A stretch of 64,000 bases of DNA from assembly GCA_002387205.1 (NCBI GenBank), contig DGLA01000012.1, forward strand, positions 1 through 64,000, written 5' to 3'. The stretch comes from Stutzerimonas stutzeri (lineage in GTDB: Bacteria; Pseudomonadota; Gammaproteobacteria; Pseudomonadales; Pseudomonadaceae). This document shows positions 17,388 through 25,309 of this stretch, one piece after another (the first letter of the stretch is position 1; every line of letters starts with the position of its first letter). The notes below the pieces were generated by a model. That model worked only from the letters and a program-made list of their open reading frames with translations. It made no database searches and was not told the origin of the DNA. Position numbers and translations under genes: made by a program.

Positions 17388-17755
17388 GTAGAGTTGTCTC
17401 TCTCTTGCTGAGCGTGCACTGAATCCCGAGGTGCGCAGGTAGGCGCTCTGGCTGCGTTTGTCGAGTCAGAATTCGAGGTTCGCCGCGATGATGTTTGGAA
17501 TGCACCACTTAGTATTGCGCGTTCGAGCCGTCCGGCTGCGGTTGGCAGAAGGGCGGATTCAGGAGGGGCGATCTGATGGAAGGTCGGCTTGCTCCTCATG
17601 ACTCGTTAGTCACCTAAGCAGTATATCACCGAGCACTGTTGTCAAAGAATGCCCAAGCCGTACGACGAATGCACATATGGTCTCGGCCGATTCAACTGGG
17701 GTACTCTCCGGAGATGACCACTGTTTAATGTTCAACCACCAAAACGGAGTCAAGC
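17388..17755. other. Divergent idh/icd control region
   Basis: This 368-base region holds no gene. It must contain both promoters. Seen: on the minus strand TTGACA and TATACT with a 14-base spacer, and before icd an ACGGAG ribosome-binding site. No clear shared operator is visible. Confidence 0.6.
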
Positions 17756-19012
17756 ATGGGATACCAAAAGATCCAGGTGCCTGCCAGCGGTGACAAAATC
17801 ACCGTCAATGCCGACAACACCCTGAACGTTCCCGATAACCCGATCATTCCCTACATTGAGGGTGACGGCATCGGAGTCGATATCAGTCCGGTGATGATCA
17901 AGGTTGTCGACGCGGCTGTGGAAAAAGCCTACGGCGGAAAGCGAAAGATTGCTTGGATGGAAATCTACGCTGGCGAGAAGGCGACGCAGGTTTACGATCA
18001 GGATACCTGGCTGCCCAAGGAAACGCTTGAGGTTGTGCGTGACTTCGTGGTCTCCATCAAGGGGCCGCTGACTACCCCGGTAGGTGGTGGTATCCGTTCA
18101 CTGAACGTTGCCCTTCGTCAGGAGCTGGACCTTTATGTCTGCCAGCGTCCGGTTCGCTGGTTTACTGGTGTGCCTAGTCCCGTCAAGAAGCCGGCCGACG
18201 TCGACATGGTCATTTTCCGGGAAAACTCGGAGGACATCTATGCCGGTGTCGAGTGGAAGGCCGGTTCGCCTGAATGCGAAAAAGTGATCAAGTTCCTCAC
18301 CGAGGAAATGGGTGTCAAGAAGATCCGCTTCACTGAGAACTGCGGTATCGGTATCAAGCCGGTTTCGCAGGAGGGCACCAAGCGCCTGGTCCGCAAAGCG
18401 CTGCAGTATGCCGTCGACAACGACCGCAGCTCCGTTACCCTGGTTCACAAGGGCAACATCATGAAGTTCACCGAAGGTGCCTTCAAGGAGTGGGGTTACG
18501 AGGTTGCGCGAGACGAGTTTGGCGCCGAGCTGCTGGATGGTGGACCATGGATGCAGTTCAAGAACCCGAGCACCGGTAAGAATATCGTTGTTAAGGACGC
18601 GATCGCTGACGCGATGCTGCAGCAGATTCTGCTACGTCCGGCCGAGTACGACGTGATCGCAACGCTTAATCTGAACGGTGACTATCTGTCCGACGCCCTG
18701 GCGGCAGAAGTTGGCGGAATCGGTATCGCGCCGGGTGCCAACCTGTCGGATACGGTGGCCATGTTCGAGGCGACCCACGGCACCGCACCGAAGTATGCGG
18801 GGCAAGACAAGGTCAACCCGGGCTCGCTGATCCTTTCGGCGGAGATGATGCTTCGCCATATGGGCTGGATCGAAGCCGCCGATTTGATCATCAAGTCGAC
18901 TGAAGGCGCGATCGAAGCCAAGACGGTGACCTATGACTTCGAACGGCTGATGGACGGCGCAACGTTGATGTCCTGCTCAGAGTTCGGCGATGCGATGATT
19001 TCGCACATGTAA
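17756..19012 (+). CDS. icd: Isocitrate dehydrogenase (NADP+), homodimeric type
   Basis: It is the TCA-cycle isocitrate dehydrogenase, 418 residues as in E. coli. The substrate loop GGGIRSLNVALRQELDLYVCQRPV includes the Ser phosphorylated by AceK in relatives. NADP specificity residues are visible in HGTAPKYAGQDKVNPGS (Lys-Tyr and Val). RENSEDIYAGVEW is also present. AceK phosphorylation could steer flux toward the glyoxylate shunt, but aceK is not in the window. Monocistronic with a strong terminator. Confidence 0.97.
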   Translation: MGYQKIQVPASGDKITVNADNTLNVPDNPIIPYIEGDGIGVDISPVMIKVVDAAVEKAYGGKRKIAWMEIYAGEKATQVYDQDTWLPKETLEVVRDFVVSIKGPLTTPVGGGIRSLNVALRQELDLYVCQRPVRWFTGVPSPVKKPADVDMVIFRENSEDIYAGVEWKAGSPECEKVIKFLTEEMGVKKIRFTENCGIGIKPVSQEGTKRLVRKALQYAVDNDRSSVTLVHKGNIMKFTEGAFKEWGYEVARDEFGAELLDGGPWMQFKNPSTGKNIVVKDAIADAMLQQILLRPAEYDVIATLNLNGDYLSDALAAEVGGIGIAPGANLSDTVAMFEATHGTAPKYAGQDKVNPGSLILSAEMMLRHMGWIEAADLIIKSTEGAIEAKTVTYDFERLMDGATLMSCSEFGDAMISHM

Positions 19013-19025
19013 CCAGGCGAAACAC

Positions 19026-19054
19026 AAAAAGGCCGATCAGCGATCGGCCTTTTT
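19026..19054. terminator. Bidirectional intrinsic terminator between icd and cspD
   Basis: AAAAAGGCCGATC-AGC-GATCGGCCTTTTT is symmetric, giving T-tracts on both strands between convergent genes. Confidence 0.93.
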
Positions 19055-19065
19055 GCTGCCTGTAA

Positions 19066-19323
19066 TCAGGCGTCTACGGTCGAGCTCTGGGAAGCAGGGG
19101 CTACCGCTTCCGTAGAGGCCTGTAAAGACCGTATGTTGGTCGCGTGCAGGCCCTTGGGACCCTGCAGAATATCGAACATGACCGCCTGCCCAGCCTTGAG
19201 TGTCCTATACCCTTCCATCTGAATGGCCGAGTAGTGGGCGAACAGGTCCTCATCGCCGCCGTCTGCTACGATGAAGCCATAGCCTTTGGCGTTGTTGAAC
19301 CACTTGACCTTACCGCTTAGCAT
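19066..19323 (-). CDS. cspD: Cold-shock-domain protein CspD
   Basis: This 85-residue protein has RNP1 KGYGFIVADG and RNP2 DLFAHYSAI, so it binds single-stranded DNA/RNA. The C-terminal tail after the cold-shock fold and its position beside clpS/clpA match CspD, a stationary-phase inhibitor of replication in E. coli. The start ATG 19323 (MLSGKVKWFNNAKGYG) is chosen over 19341. Confidence 0.93.
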   Translation of the reverse strand: MLSGKVKWFNNAKGYGFIVADGGDEDLFAHYSAIQMEGYRTLKAGQAVMFDILQGPKGLHATNIRSLQASTEAVAPASQSSTVDA

Positions 19324-19537
19324 GCTGTTATCCCTCTGCAAAGGAGTCCATCACTGGAGTAACATCCATTTTATTCCGCGCTGGCGCAGCATAAGGCCCC
19401 ATGCGCGCAACCTGTTGCCGTTGTGGCAATTACTGTTTGTATCATCGTTTTGCCGATAGTCAAGGCGACTCGTCAGGTGGCTGTGAAGCCTTTCCACTTA
19501 CCCGGCCTCGGCGCCCCGACCTAGAACCGTTATTCGC

Positions 19538-19900
19538 ATGCGTGCATCTTTCGAGATTCGACTAATATCCAACCAGGATCGTCAGGAACCACTGGACGAT
19601 GACTCCTCCGGCTTGGCGGTGGAAGAAGCCAAGCCACAGCTCAAGGCACCACCCATGTTTAAAGTTGTCATGTTTAATGATGACTACACGCCGATGGATT
19701 TCGTCGTGGAGGTGCTGGAGGGTATCTTCAACCATAATCGGGAGCTCGCCACCAAAATCATGCTGGCGGTTCATACCGAAGGGCGGGCCGTCTGTGGCGT
19801 CTACACACGGGACGTCGCTGAAACCAAAGCAATGCAGGTCAATCAATATGCAAGGGAATGCCAGCATCCGTTGCTTTGTGAGATCGAGAAGGACGGTTAA
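19538..19900 (+). CDS. clpS: ClpS adaptor (N-recognin)
   Basis: It is the 120-residue adaptor that delivers N-end-rule substrates to ClpAP. The conserved core MFKVVMFNDDYTPMDFVVEVL (residues 40-60) includes the Asn-Asp-Asp binding pocket, followed by MLAVHTEGRAVCGVYTRDVAETKA, whose His lies in the pocket. It is 30 bases upstream of clpA and likely co-transcribed. Confidence 0.96.
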   Translation: MRASFEIRLISNQDRQEPLDDDSSGLAVEEAKPQLKAPPMFKVVMFNDDYTPMDFVVEVLEGIFNHNRELATKIMLAVHTEGRAVCGVYTRDVAETKAMQVNQYARECQHPLLCEIEKDG

Positions 19901-19930
19901 ACCCCGACTGCTGGGTAAGAGGTGAAAGCT

Positions 19931-22201
19931 ATGTTGAACCGTGAGCTCGAAGTCACTCTGAATCTGGCTTTCAAGGAGGCACGTACCAAGCGTCATGAGT
20001 TCATGACGGTTGAACACCTCCTGCTAGCCTTGCTGGACAACGAGGCAGCCGCAACGGTGTTGCGCGCCTGTGGAGCCAGCCTCGACAAACTGCGGCACGA
20101 CCTACAGGAGTTTATCGACTCCACGACGCCACTCATTCCTCAACACGACGAAGAACGGGAAACCCAGCCGACCCTCGGCTTCCAGCGCGTTCTTCAGCGT
20201 GCAGTGTTTCATGTGCAGAGCTCCGGCAAGCGTGAGGTGACGGGCGCAAACGTACTCGTTGCCATATTCAGCGAGCAGGAAAGCCAGGCTGTATTCCTGT
20301 TGAAGCAGCAAAACGTTGCCCGGATAGACGTAGTCAACTACATCGCCCATGGCATATCGAAAGTTCCAGGCAGTAGCGGCAATCCCGAGGGGGATGCCGA
20401 GATGCAGGACGAAGAAGGTGGCGACGCTTCAACCGCTGGAAATCCGCTGGATGCCTATGCTAGCAATCTCAATGATCTAGCCCGCCAGGGCCGCATCGAT
20501 CCGCTGGTGGGTCGCGAGCACGAGGTGGAGCGTGTGGCGCAAATTCTGGCGCGTCGACGCAAGAACAATCCGTTGCTGGTCGGTGAGGCAGGTGTTGGCA
20601 AGACTGCTATCGCTGAAGGGCTGGCCAAACGTATCGTGGACAATCAGGTGCCCGAGCTTCTGGCGAACAGTGTCGTGTACTCGCTGGATCTGGGTGCGCT
20701 GCTGGCTGGCACCAAATATCGGGGCGATTTCGAGAAGCGCTTCAAAGCGCTGCTGAACGAACTTCGCAAGCGTCCGCAGGCGGTCCTGTTTATCGATGAA
20801 ATCCACACGATCATTGGCGCGGGCGCTGCGTCCGGTGGCGTCATGGATGCGTCCAACCTGCTCAAGCCTTTGCTTTCGTCCGGGGAGATACGCTGCATCG
20901 GGTCAACGACCTTTCAGGAGTTTCGCGGAATTTTCGAGAAAGATCGGGCACTCGCCAGGCGCTTCCAGAAGGTCGACGTTTCCGAGCCTTCGGTCGAAGA
21001 TACGATTGGCATCCTGCGGGGGCTGAAAGGTCGCTTCGAGCAGCATCACAATATCGAGTACAGCGATGAATCGCTGCGTGCTGCGGCTGAATTGGCATCG
21101 CGTTATATCAATGACCGGCATATGCCAGACAAGGCCATCGACGTCATAGACGAGGCTGGCGCCTTTCAGCGGTTGCAGCCTGAGGACAAGCGTGCGTTGC
21201 GTATCGATGTCGAGCAGGTAGAAGACATCGTTGCGAAAATCGCGCGAATTCCGCCAAAGCATGTCAGTACATCCGACAAGGAGTTGCTGCGTAATCTGGA
21301 GCGTGATCTCAAGCTGACTGTTTTTGGGCAGGACGATGCTATCGACTCGCTTGCAACAGCTATCAAGCTATCCCGTGCAGGCCTGAAAGCGCCTGACAAG
21401 CCGGTCGGGTCGTTCCTGTTTGCTGGCCCGACGGGCGTCGGCAAGACGGAAGCGGCTCGTCAGCTGGCGCGCGCGCTGGGGATCGAGCTGGTGCGGTTCG
21501 ATATGTCCGAGTACATGGAGCGGCATACCGTTTCGCGTCTGATCGGTGCTCCCCCTGGGTACGTCGGTTTCGATCAGGGAGGCTTGCTGACCGAGGCGAT
21601 AACCAAGCAGCCCCATTGCGTGCTCTTGCTTGATGAGATTGAGAAAGCGCACCCCGAGGTCTTCAATCTGCTCCTGCAGGTGATGGATCACGGCACCTTG
21701 ACCGACAACAACGGGCGCAAGGCAGATTTCCGCAATGTGATCATCATCATGACAACCAACGCAGGCGCTGAGACCGCGGCCCGAGCGTCTATCGGTTTTA
21801 CCCATCAGGACCATGCGTCGGATGCGATGGAGGTGATCAAGAAGAGCTTTACGCCAGAGTTCCGCAATCGCCTGGATACGATCATTCAGTTCGGTCGCCT
21901 CAGTCATGAAGTCATCAAGAGCATCGTCGACAAGTTCCTGATCGAGTTGCAAACGCAGCTCGAGGACAAGCACGTGACGCTCGAGGTGTCTGATGCGGCT
22001 CGCGGTTGGCTGGCCGAGCGCGGTTACGACGTGCAGATGGGTGCACGGCCAATGGCTCGTCTGATTCAGGACAAGATCAAGCGTCCTCTTGCTGAAGAGA
22101 TCCTGTTTGGTGAGCTAGCTGAACACGGAGGGGTCGTTCACATCGATATTCGCGACGGTGAACCTTTCTTTGACTTTGAAACTTCGGCTGAGCTGGCCTG
22201 A
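19931..22201 (+). CDS. clpA: ATP-dependent Clp protease ATPase subunit ClpA
   Basis: It is the AAA+ unfoldase that feeds ClpP. The 756-residue protein has an N domain (1-150), D1 Walker A GEAGVGKTAIAEG and Walker B VLFIDEIHT, D2 Walker A GPTGVGKTEAARQ with LLLDEIEKAHP, and no ClpB-like middle coiled coil. ATG 19931 (MLNRELEVTLN) with GAGG 8 bases upstream is preferred over GTG 19922. ClpP is not in the window. Confidence 0.97.
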   Translation: MLNRELEVTLNLAFKEARTKRHEFMTVEHLLLALLDNEAAATVLRACGASLDKLRHDLQEFIDSTTPLIPQHDEERETQPTLGFQRVLQRAVFHVQSSGKREVTGANVLVAIFSEQESQAVFLLKQQNVARIDVVNYIAHGISKVPGSSGNPEGDAEMQDEEGGDASTAGNPLDAYASNLNDLARQGRIDPLVGREHEVERVAQILARRRKNNPLLVGEAGVGKTAIAEGLAKRIVDNQVPELLANSVVYSLDLGALLAGTKYRGDFEKRFKALLNELRKRPQAVLFIDEIHTIIGAGAASGGVMDASNLLKPLLSSGEIRCIGSTTFQEFRGIFEKDRALARRFQKVDVSEPSVEDTIGILRGLKGRFEQHHNIEYSDESLRAAAELASRYINDRHMPDKAIDVIDEAGAFQRLQPEDKRALRIDVEQVEDIVAKIARIPPKHVSTSDKELLRNLERDLKLTVFGQDDAIDSLATAIKLSRAGLKAPDKPVGSFLFAGPTGVGKTEAARQLARALGIELVRFDMSEYMERHTVSRLIGAPPGYVGFDQGGLLTEAITKQPHCVLLLDEIEKAHPEVFNLLLQVMDHGTLTDNNGRKADFRNVIIIMTTNAGAETAARASIGFTHQDHASDAMEVIKKSFTPEFRNRLDTIIQFGRLSHEVIKSIVDKFLIELQTQLEDKHVTLEVSDAARGWLAERGYDVQMGARPMARLIQDKIKRPLAEEILFGELAEHGGVVHIDIRDGEPFFDFETSAELA

Positions 22202-22219
22202 GTCTGGAGTGGTGTACAG

Positions 22220-22249
22220 ATGCCCGGCGATGCCGGGCATTTTTTTTTT
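22220..22249 (+). terminator. Intrinsic terminator of clpA
   Basis: ATGCCCGGC-GAT-GCCGGGCAT is followed by an unbroken run of nine to ten T, 18 bases after the clpA stop. Confidence 0.95.
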
Positions 22250-22306
22250 GGCTGGGTTAAGCGCATCACAGAGGTGCGTGATGCCTGCGCTGCAGGTTGC
22301 GCAAAC

Positions 22307-22329
22307 AAAAAAGCCCGGACATACCGGGC
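22307..22329 (-). terminator. Intrinsic terminator of infA
   Basis: On the minus strand GCCCGG-TATGT-CCGGGC is followed by TTTTTTG. Confidence 0.85.
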
Positions 22330-22347
22330 ATTCTTTCTCGCGTACCG

Positions 22348-22566
22348 TTACCGGGCGCGGTAGGTGATGCGACCTTTGCTCAAATCATAAGGCGTCAATT
22401 CGACGCGGACCTTGTCACCGGTAAGAATCCGGATGTAGTTCTTGCGCATCTTTCCGGAGATGTGCGCAGTAACGACGTGCCCATTTTCCAACTCCACGCG
22501 AAACATGGTGTTGGGCAGGGTGTCGACGACAGTACCTTCCATTTCGAAGCTGTCTTCTTTCGACAT
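22348..22566 (-). CDS. infA: Translation initiation factor IF-1
   Basis: This 72-residue S1-like OB-fold protein ([20 protein letters not shown], then [18 protein letters not shown]) is standard IF-1, which binds the 30S A site during initiation. Its location between clpA and bpt is conserved in Pseudomonas. Confidence 0.98.
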
Positions 22567-22664
22567 TCAGTAAAACCCTCGGTGTTCAGTGATTGCCCCG
22601 GCGCAAGAATGCGTGGGTAAAAGCGGCAAGTATTGTGCCTGAAAGGGCCCGGAGAGCCAAGGCC

Positions 22665-23372
22665 TTAGCTCAGTGTTATCCAGCGCTGATTGACCAGAAG
22701 TTCGATGGGCCGGTATTCAGTCTTGTAATTCATCTTGCGGCAGTTCTTGATCCAGTAACCAAGGTACACCGCATTCAGTCCGAGCCGTGCGGCCTCGCCG
22801 ACCTGCCAGAGGATGGCAAAGCGACCCAGGCTTCGGCGCTCTTCAGCTGGATCATAGAAGGTATAGACCGCGGACAGTCCATTCGGGAGGGCGTCGGTCA
22901 CAGCCAGCGCAAGCAGGCGCCCGTCCAGACGAAACTCATAGAATCGGGAAAAGGGCAGATCGCGAACTAGAAAGGTATGAAACTGGTCGCGGCTCGGTGG
23001 GTACATGTCACCGTCTGCATGCCGCTGTTCGATATAGGTTGCATACAGCGCGTAGTATTCCTCGGTAAACGAGGGGCGGACATCTTTGACGGTAAGGTCC
23101 GAGTTGCGCTTCAGTATTCGTTTTTGCTGGCGGTTGAGTTCGATACCAGCGGCAGGGATACGGGCAGGTATGCATGCCGTGCAGCGCTGGCAGTGGGGAC
23201 GGTACAGGTGGTCACCGCTGCGACGAAATCCCATTTCGGAGAGTTCGGCATAAACCTGTACATCCATGGGTTGGCTAGGGTCGAGAAACAGCGTGGTGGC
23301 CTGTTCGTCCGGCAAATAACTGCACGCATGTGGCTGGGTGGCGTAGAACTTGAGACGAGCCAGTGAGGTCAT
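22665..23372 (-). CDS. bpt: Aspartate/glutamate leucyltransferase Bpt
   Basis: It transfers Leu from Leu-tRNA to proteins with N-terminal Asp or Glu, making them ClpS substrates. The 235-residue protein is related to eukaryotic arginyltransferase: TQPHACSYLPDEQATTLFLDP (residues 12-32) and the Cys pair in PHCQRCTACIPARIP near residue 60, then FYDPAEERRSLGRFAILWQV and YLGYWIKNCRKMNYK. It lies 33 bases downstream of aat, same strand. Confidence 0.95.
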   Translation of the reverse strand: MTSLARLKFYATQPHACSYLPDEQATTLFLDPSQPMDVQVYAELSEMGFRRSGDHLYRPHCQRCTACIPARIPAAGIELNRQQKRILKRNSDLTVKDVRPSFTEEYYALYATYIEQRHADGDMYPPSRDQFHTFLVRDLPFSRFYEFRLDGRLLALAVTDALPNGLSAVYTFYDPAEERRSLGRFAILWQVGEAARLGLNAVYLGYWIKNCRKMNYKTEYRPIELLVNQRWITLS

Positions 23373-23405
23373 GGTCAGCTCTCGAAAAACATGAGTCGTT
23401 ATGGG

Positions 23406-24104
23406 TCAGCGTGGTGCCGTCGCCTCGGATTCCCATTGGGCTGAGCTGGGCTCGTCCAGATACAGGGCGAGCGCCTCGGCAAATGCCACGCGCGAAATGC
23501 CCCGTGCGCCGAAACGCTCCAGGTGCTGCGTTGGCATTTGGCAGTCAATCCATTTGAAGTCCCAGTCACGGAGACGTTCCACTAATGTCACAAATCCCAC
23601 TTTGGAAGCATCGGTCGTACGGCTGAACATCGATTCGCCAAAGAATAGCTGACCCATGGCAAGGCCATAGAGGCCGCCGACCAAAAGCCCATCACTCCAG
23701 ACCTCGACGGAATGGGCTATGCCCATTTTATGCAGCGTCATGTAGGCGTCCTGCATCGGCGTGGTAATCCAGGTGCCGTCGGCGTAGCTGCGCGGAGCGG
23801 CGCAGCCACGTATGACCTCGGCGAACGCCCGATCGAAACTGACCTCGAAAGTGCCCTGGCGTAAGGTTTTGCGCAGGCTGCGAGAAACATGCAGCTCTTC
23901 TGGGAAGAGTACGGTTCGAGGATCAGGCGACCACCACAATAAAGGCTGCCCATCCTGATACCAGGGGAAACAACCATGTCGATACGCTGCCTGAAGGCGC
24001 TCGGGGGTCAGGTCACCTCCAGCTGCCAGCAGACCATTGGGGTCGCGCATGGCCTTTTCCAAAGGAGGGAATGTCAAGTCGTCGCGCTGCAGCCAGGTCA
24101 GCAT
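23406..24104 (-). CDS. aat: Leucyl/phenylalanyl-tRNA-protein transferase
   Basis: It adds Leu or Phe to N-terminal Lys or Arg, creating N-degrons. The 232-residue protein has FPPLEKAMRDPNGLLAAGGDLTPERL, RHGCFPWY and the FGESMFSRTTDASKVGF signature. With bpt, clpS and clpA it completes the N-end rule pathway in one 5-kb stretch. Confidence 0.97.
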   Translation of the reverse strand: MLTWLQRDDLTFPPLEKAMRDPNGLLAAGGDLTPERLQAAYRHGCFPWYQDGQPLLWWSPDPRTVLFPEELHVSRSLRKTLRQGTFEVSFDRAFAEVIRGCAAPRSYADGTWITTPMQDAYMTLHKMGIAHSVEVWSDGLLVGGLYGLAMGQLFFGESMFSRTTDASKVGFVTLVERLRDWDFKWIDCQMPTQHLERFGARGISRVAFAEALALYLDEPSSAQWESEATAPR

Positions 24105-24147
24105 ATCGTCAGGTCAGAAGAGGGCGGATCAGTGTCCGCCAAGTGAA

Positions 24148-25095
24148 TCAGAGGTCCAGGTATTTTTCAGCATCGAGTGCTGCCATGCAGCCTGCCCCAG
24201 CCGAAGTGATGGCCTGGCGGTAGACATGGTCGGCCACATCTCCGGCCGCAAAGACACCAGGGACGCTGGTACAGGTCGCGTCGCCTTCACCGCCGCCCTT
24301 GATCTTCAGATAGCCGTCCTTCATCTCCAGCTGTCCCTTGAAGAGGTCAGTGTTGGGCTTGTGACCTATGGCGATGAATACGCCTGCCAGGTCAAGTTGC
24401 CGCTCTTCGCCCGACATCGTGCTCTTCAGGCGCACGCCGGTAACGCCGGAGGCATCGCCGAGCACTTCTTCCAGGGTGTGGTTCCAGTGCAGTCGAATAT
24501 TCCCGCTCGTCGCCTTTTCCATGATCTTGTCCTGGAGAATCTTCTCCGAACGCAACTTGTCACGGCGGTGGATCAGGTGCACCTCTTTGGCAATGTTGGA
24601 CAGGTACAGCGCTTCCTCGACAGCGGTATTGCCGCCACCGATTACAGCTACGACCTGGTTTCGGTAAAAGAAACCGTCGCAAGTCGCGCATGCGGAAACA
24701 CCCCGTCCCGCGAACGCTTCTTCGGAGGGCAGGCCCAGATACTGAGCTGAAGCACCGGTTGCGATGATCAGTGCGTCGCAGCTGTAAGTAGCACTGTCTC
24801 CCTTGAGGATGAACGGGCGTTGCTGCAGTTCGGCGGTATGGATATGGTCGAACACCACCTCGGTATCGAAGCGCTCTGCGTGTTTCTGCATCCGCTCCAT
24901 GAGGGCCGGGCCTGTCAGGCCTTCGACATCGCCCGGCCAGTTATCCACTTCGGTGGTGGTGGTGAGCTGGCCGCCGGGCTGAATACCCGTAATCATCACC
25001 GGTTTCAGGTTGGCACGCGCCGCGTAGACGGCCGCGGTATAGCCGGCCGGGCCTGAGCCGAGGATGATCAGACGTGAATGCTTGACTTCATTCAT
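24148..25095 (-). CDS. trxB: Thioredoxin reductase
   Basis: It is an FAD/NADPH enzyme that reduces thioredoxin. The 315-residue protein has FAD-binding GSGPAGYTAAVYAARA, the redox-active CATCDG near residue 136, NADPH-binding GGGNTAVEEALYL and C-terminal GVFAAGDVADHVYRQAITSAGAG. It is divergent from ftsK. Confidence 0.97.
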   Translation of the reverse strand: MNEVKHSRLIILGSGPAGYTAAVYAARANLKPVMITGIQPGGQLTTTTEVDNWPGDVEGLTGPALMERMQKHAERFDTEVVFDHIHTAELQQRPFILKGDSATYSCDALIIATGASAQYLGLPSEEAFAGRGVSACATCDGFFYRNQVVAVIGGGNTAVEEALYLSNIAKEVHLIHRRDKLRSEKILQDKIMEKATSGNIRLHWNHTLEEVLGDASGVTGVRLKSTMSGEERQLDLAGVFIAIGHKPNTDLFKGQLEMKDGYLKIKGGGEGDATCTSVPGVFAAGDVADHVYRQAITSAGAGCMAALDAEKYLDL

Positions 25096-25309
25096 AAAAA
25101 GCCCTCATAAGCCTTTGTTGCCAATGGAGAAGCGTGCTCCAGTCGAGTCACGCTTTAAAAACTGGCGTTTATGCTACACCGAAGCATCGAGAAAAGCCCA
25201 AGCCGGCACGGAACCGGCATGCCATCGAATCGACAAACCCGTACAATGCCGAGGTTCTGGCTGATTACGGTTCATAGAGCAGCGCCGTGGGCGCAGGAAA
25301 TAAAGCGTT

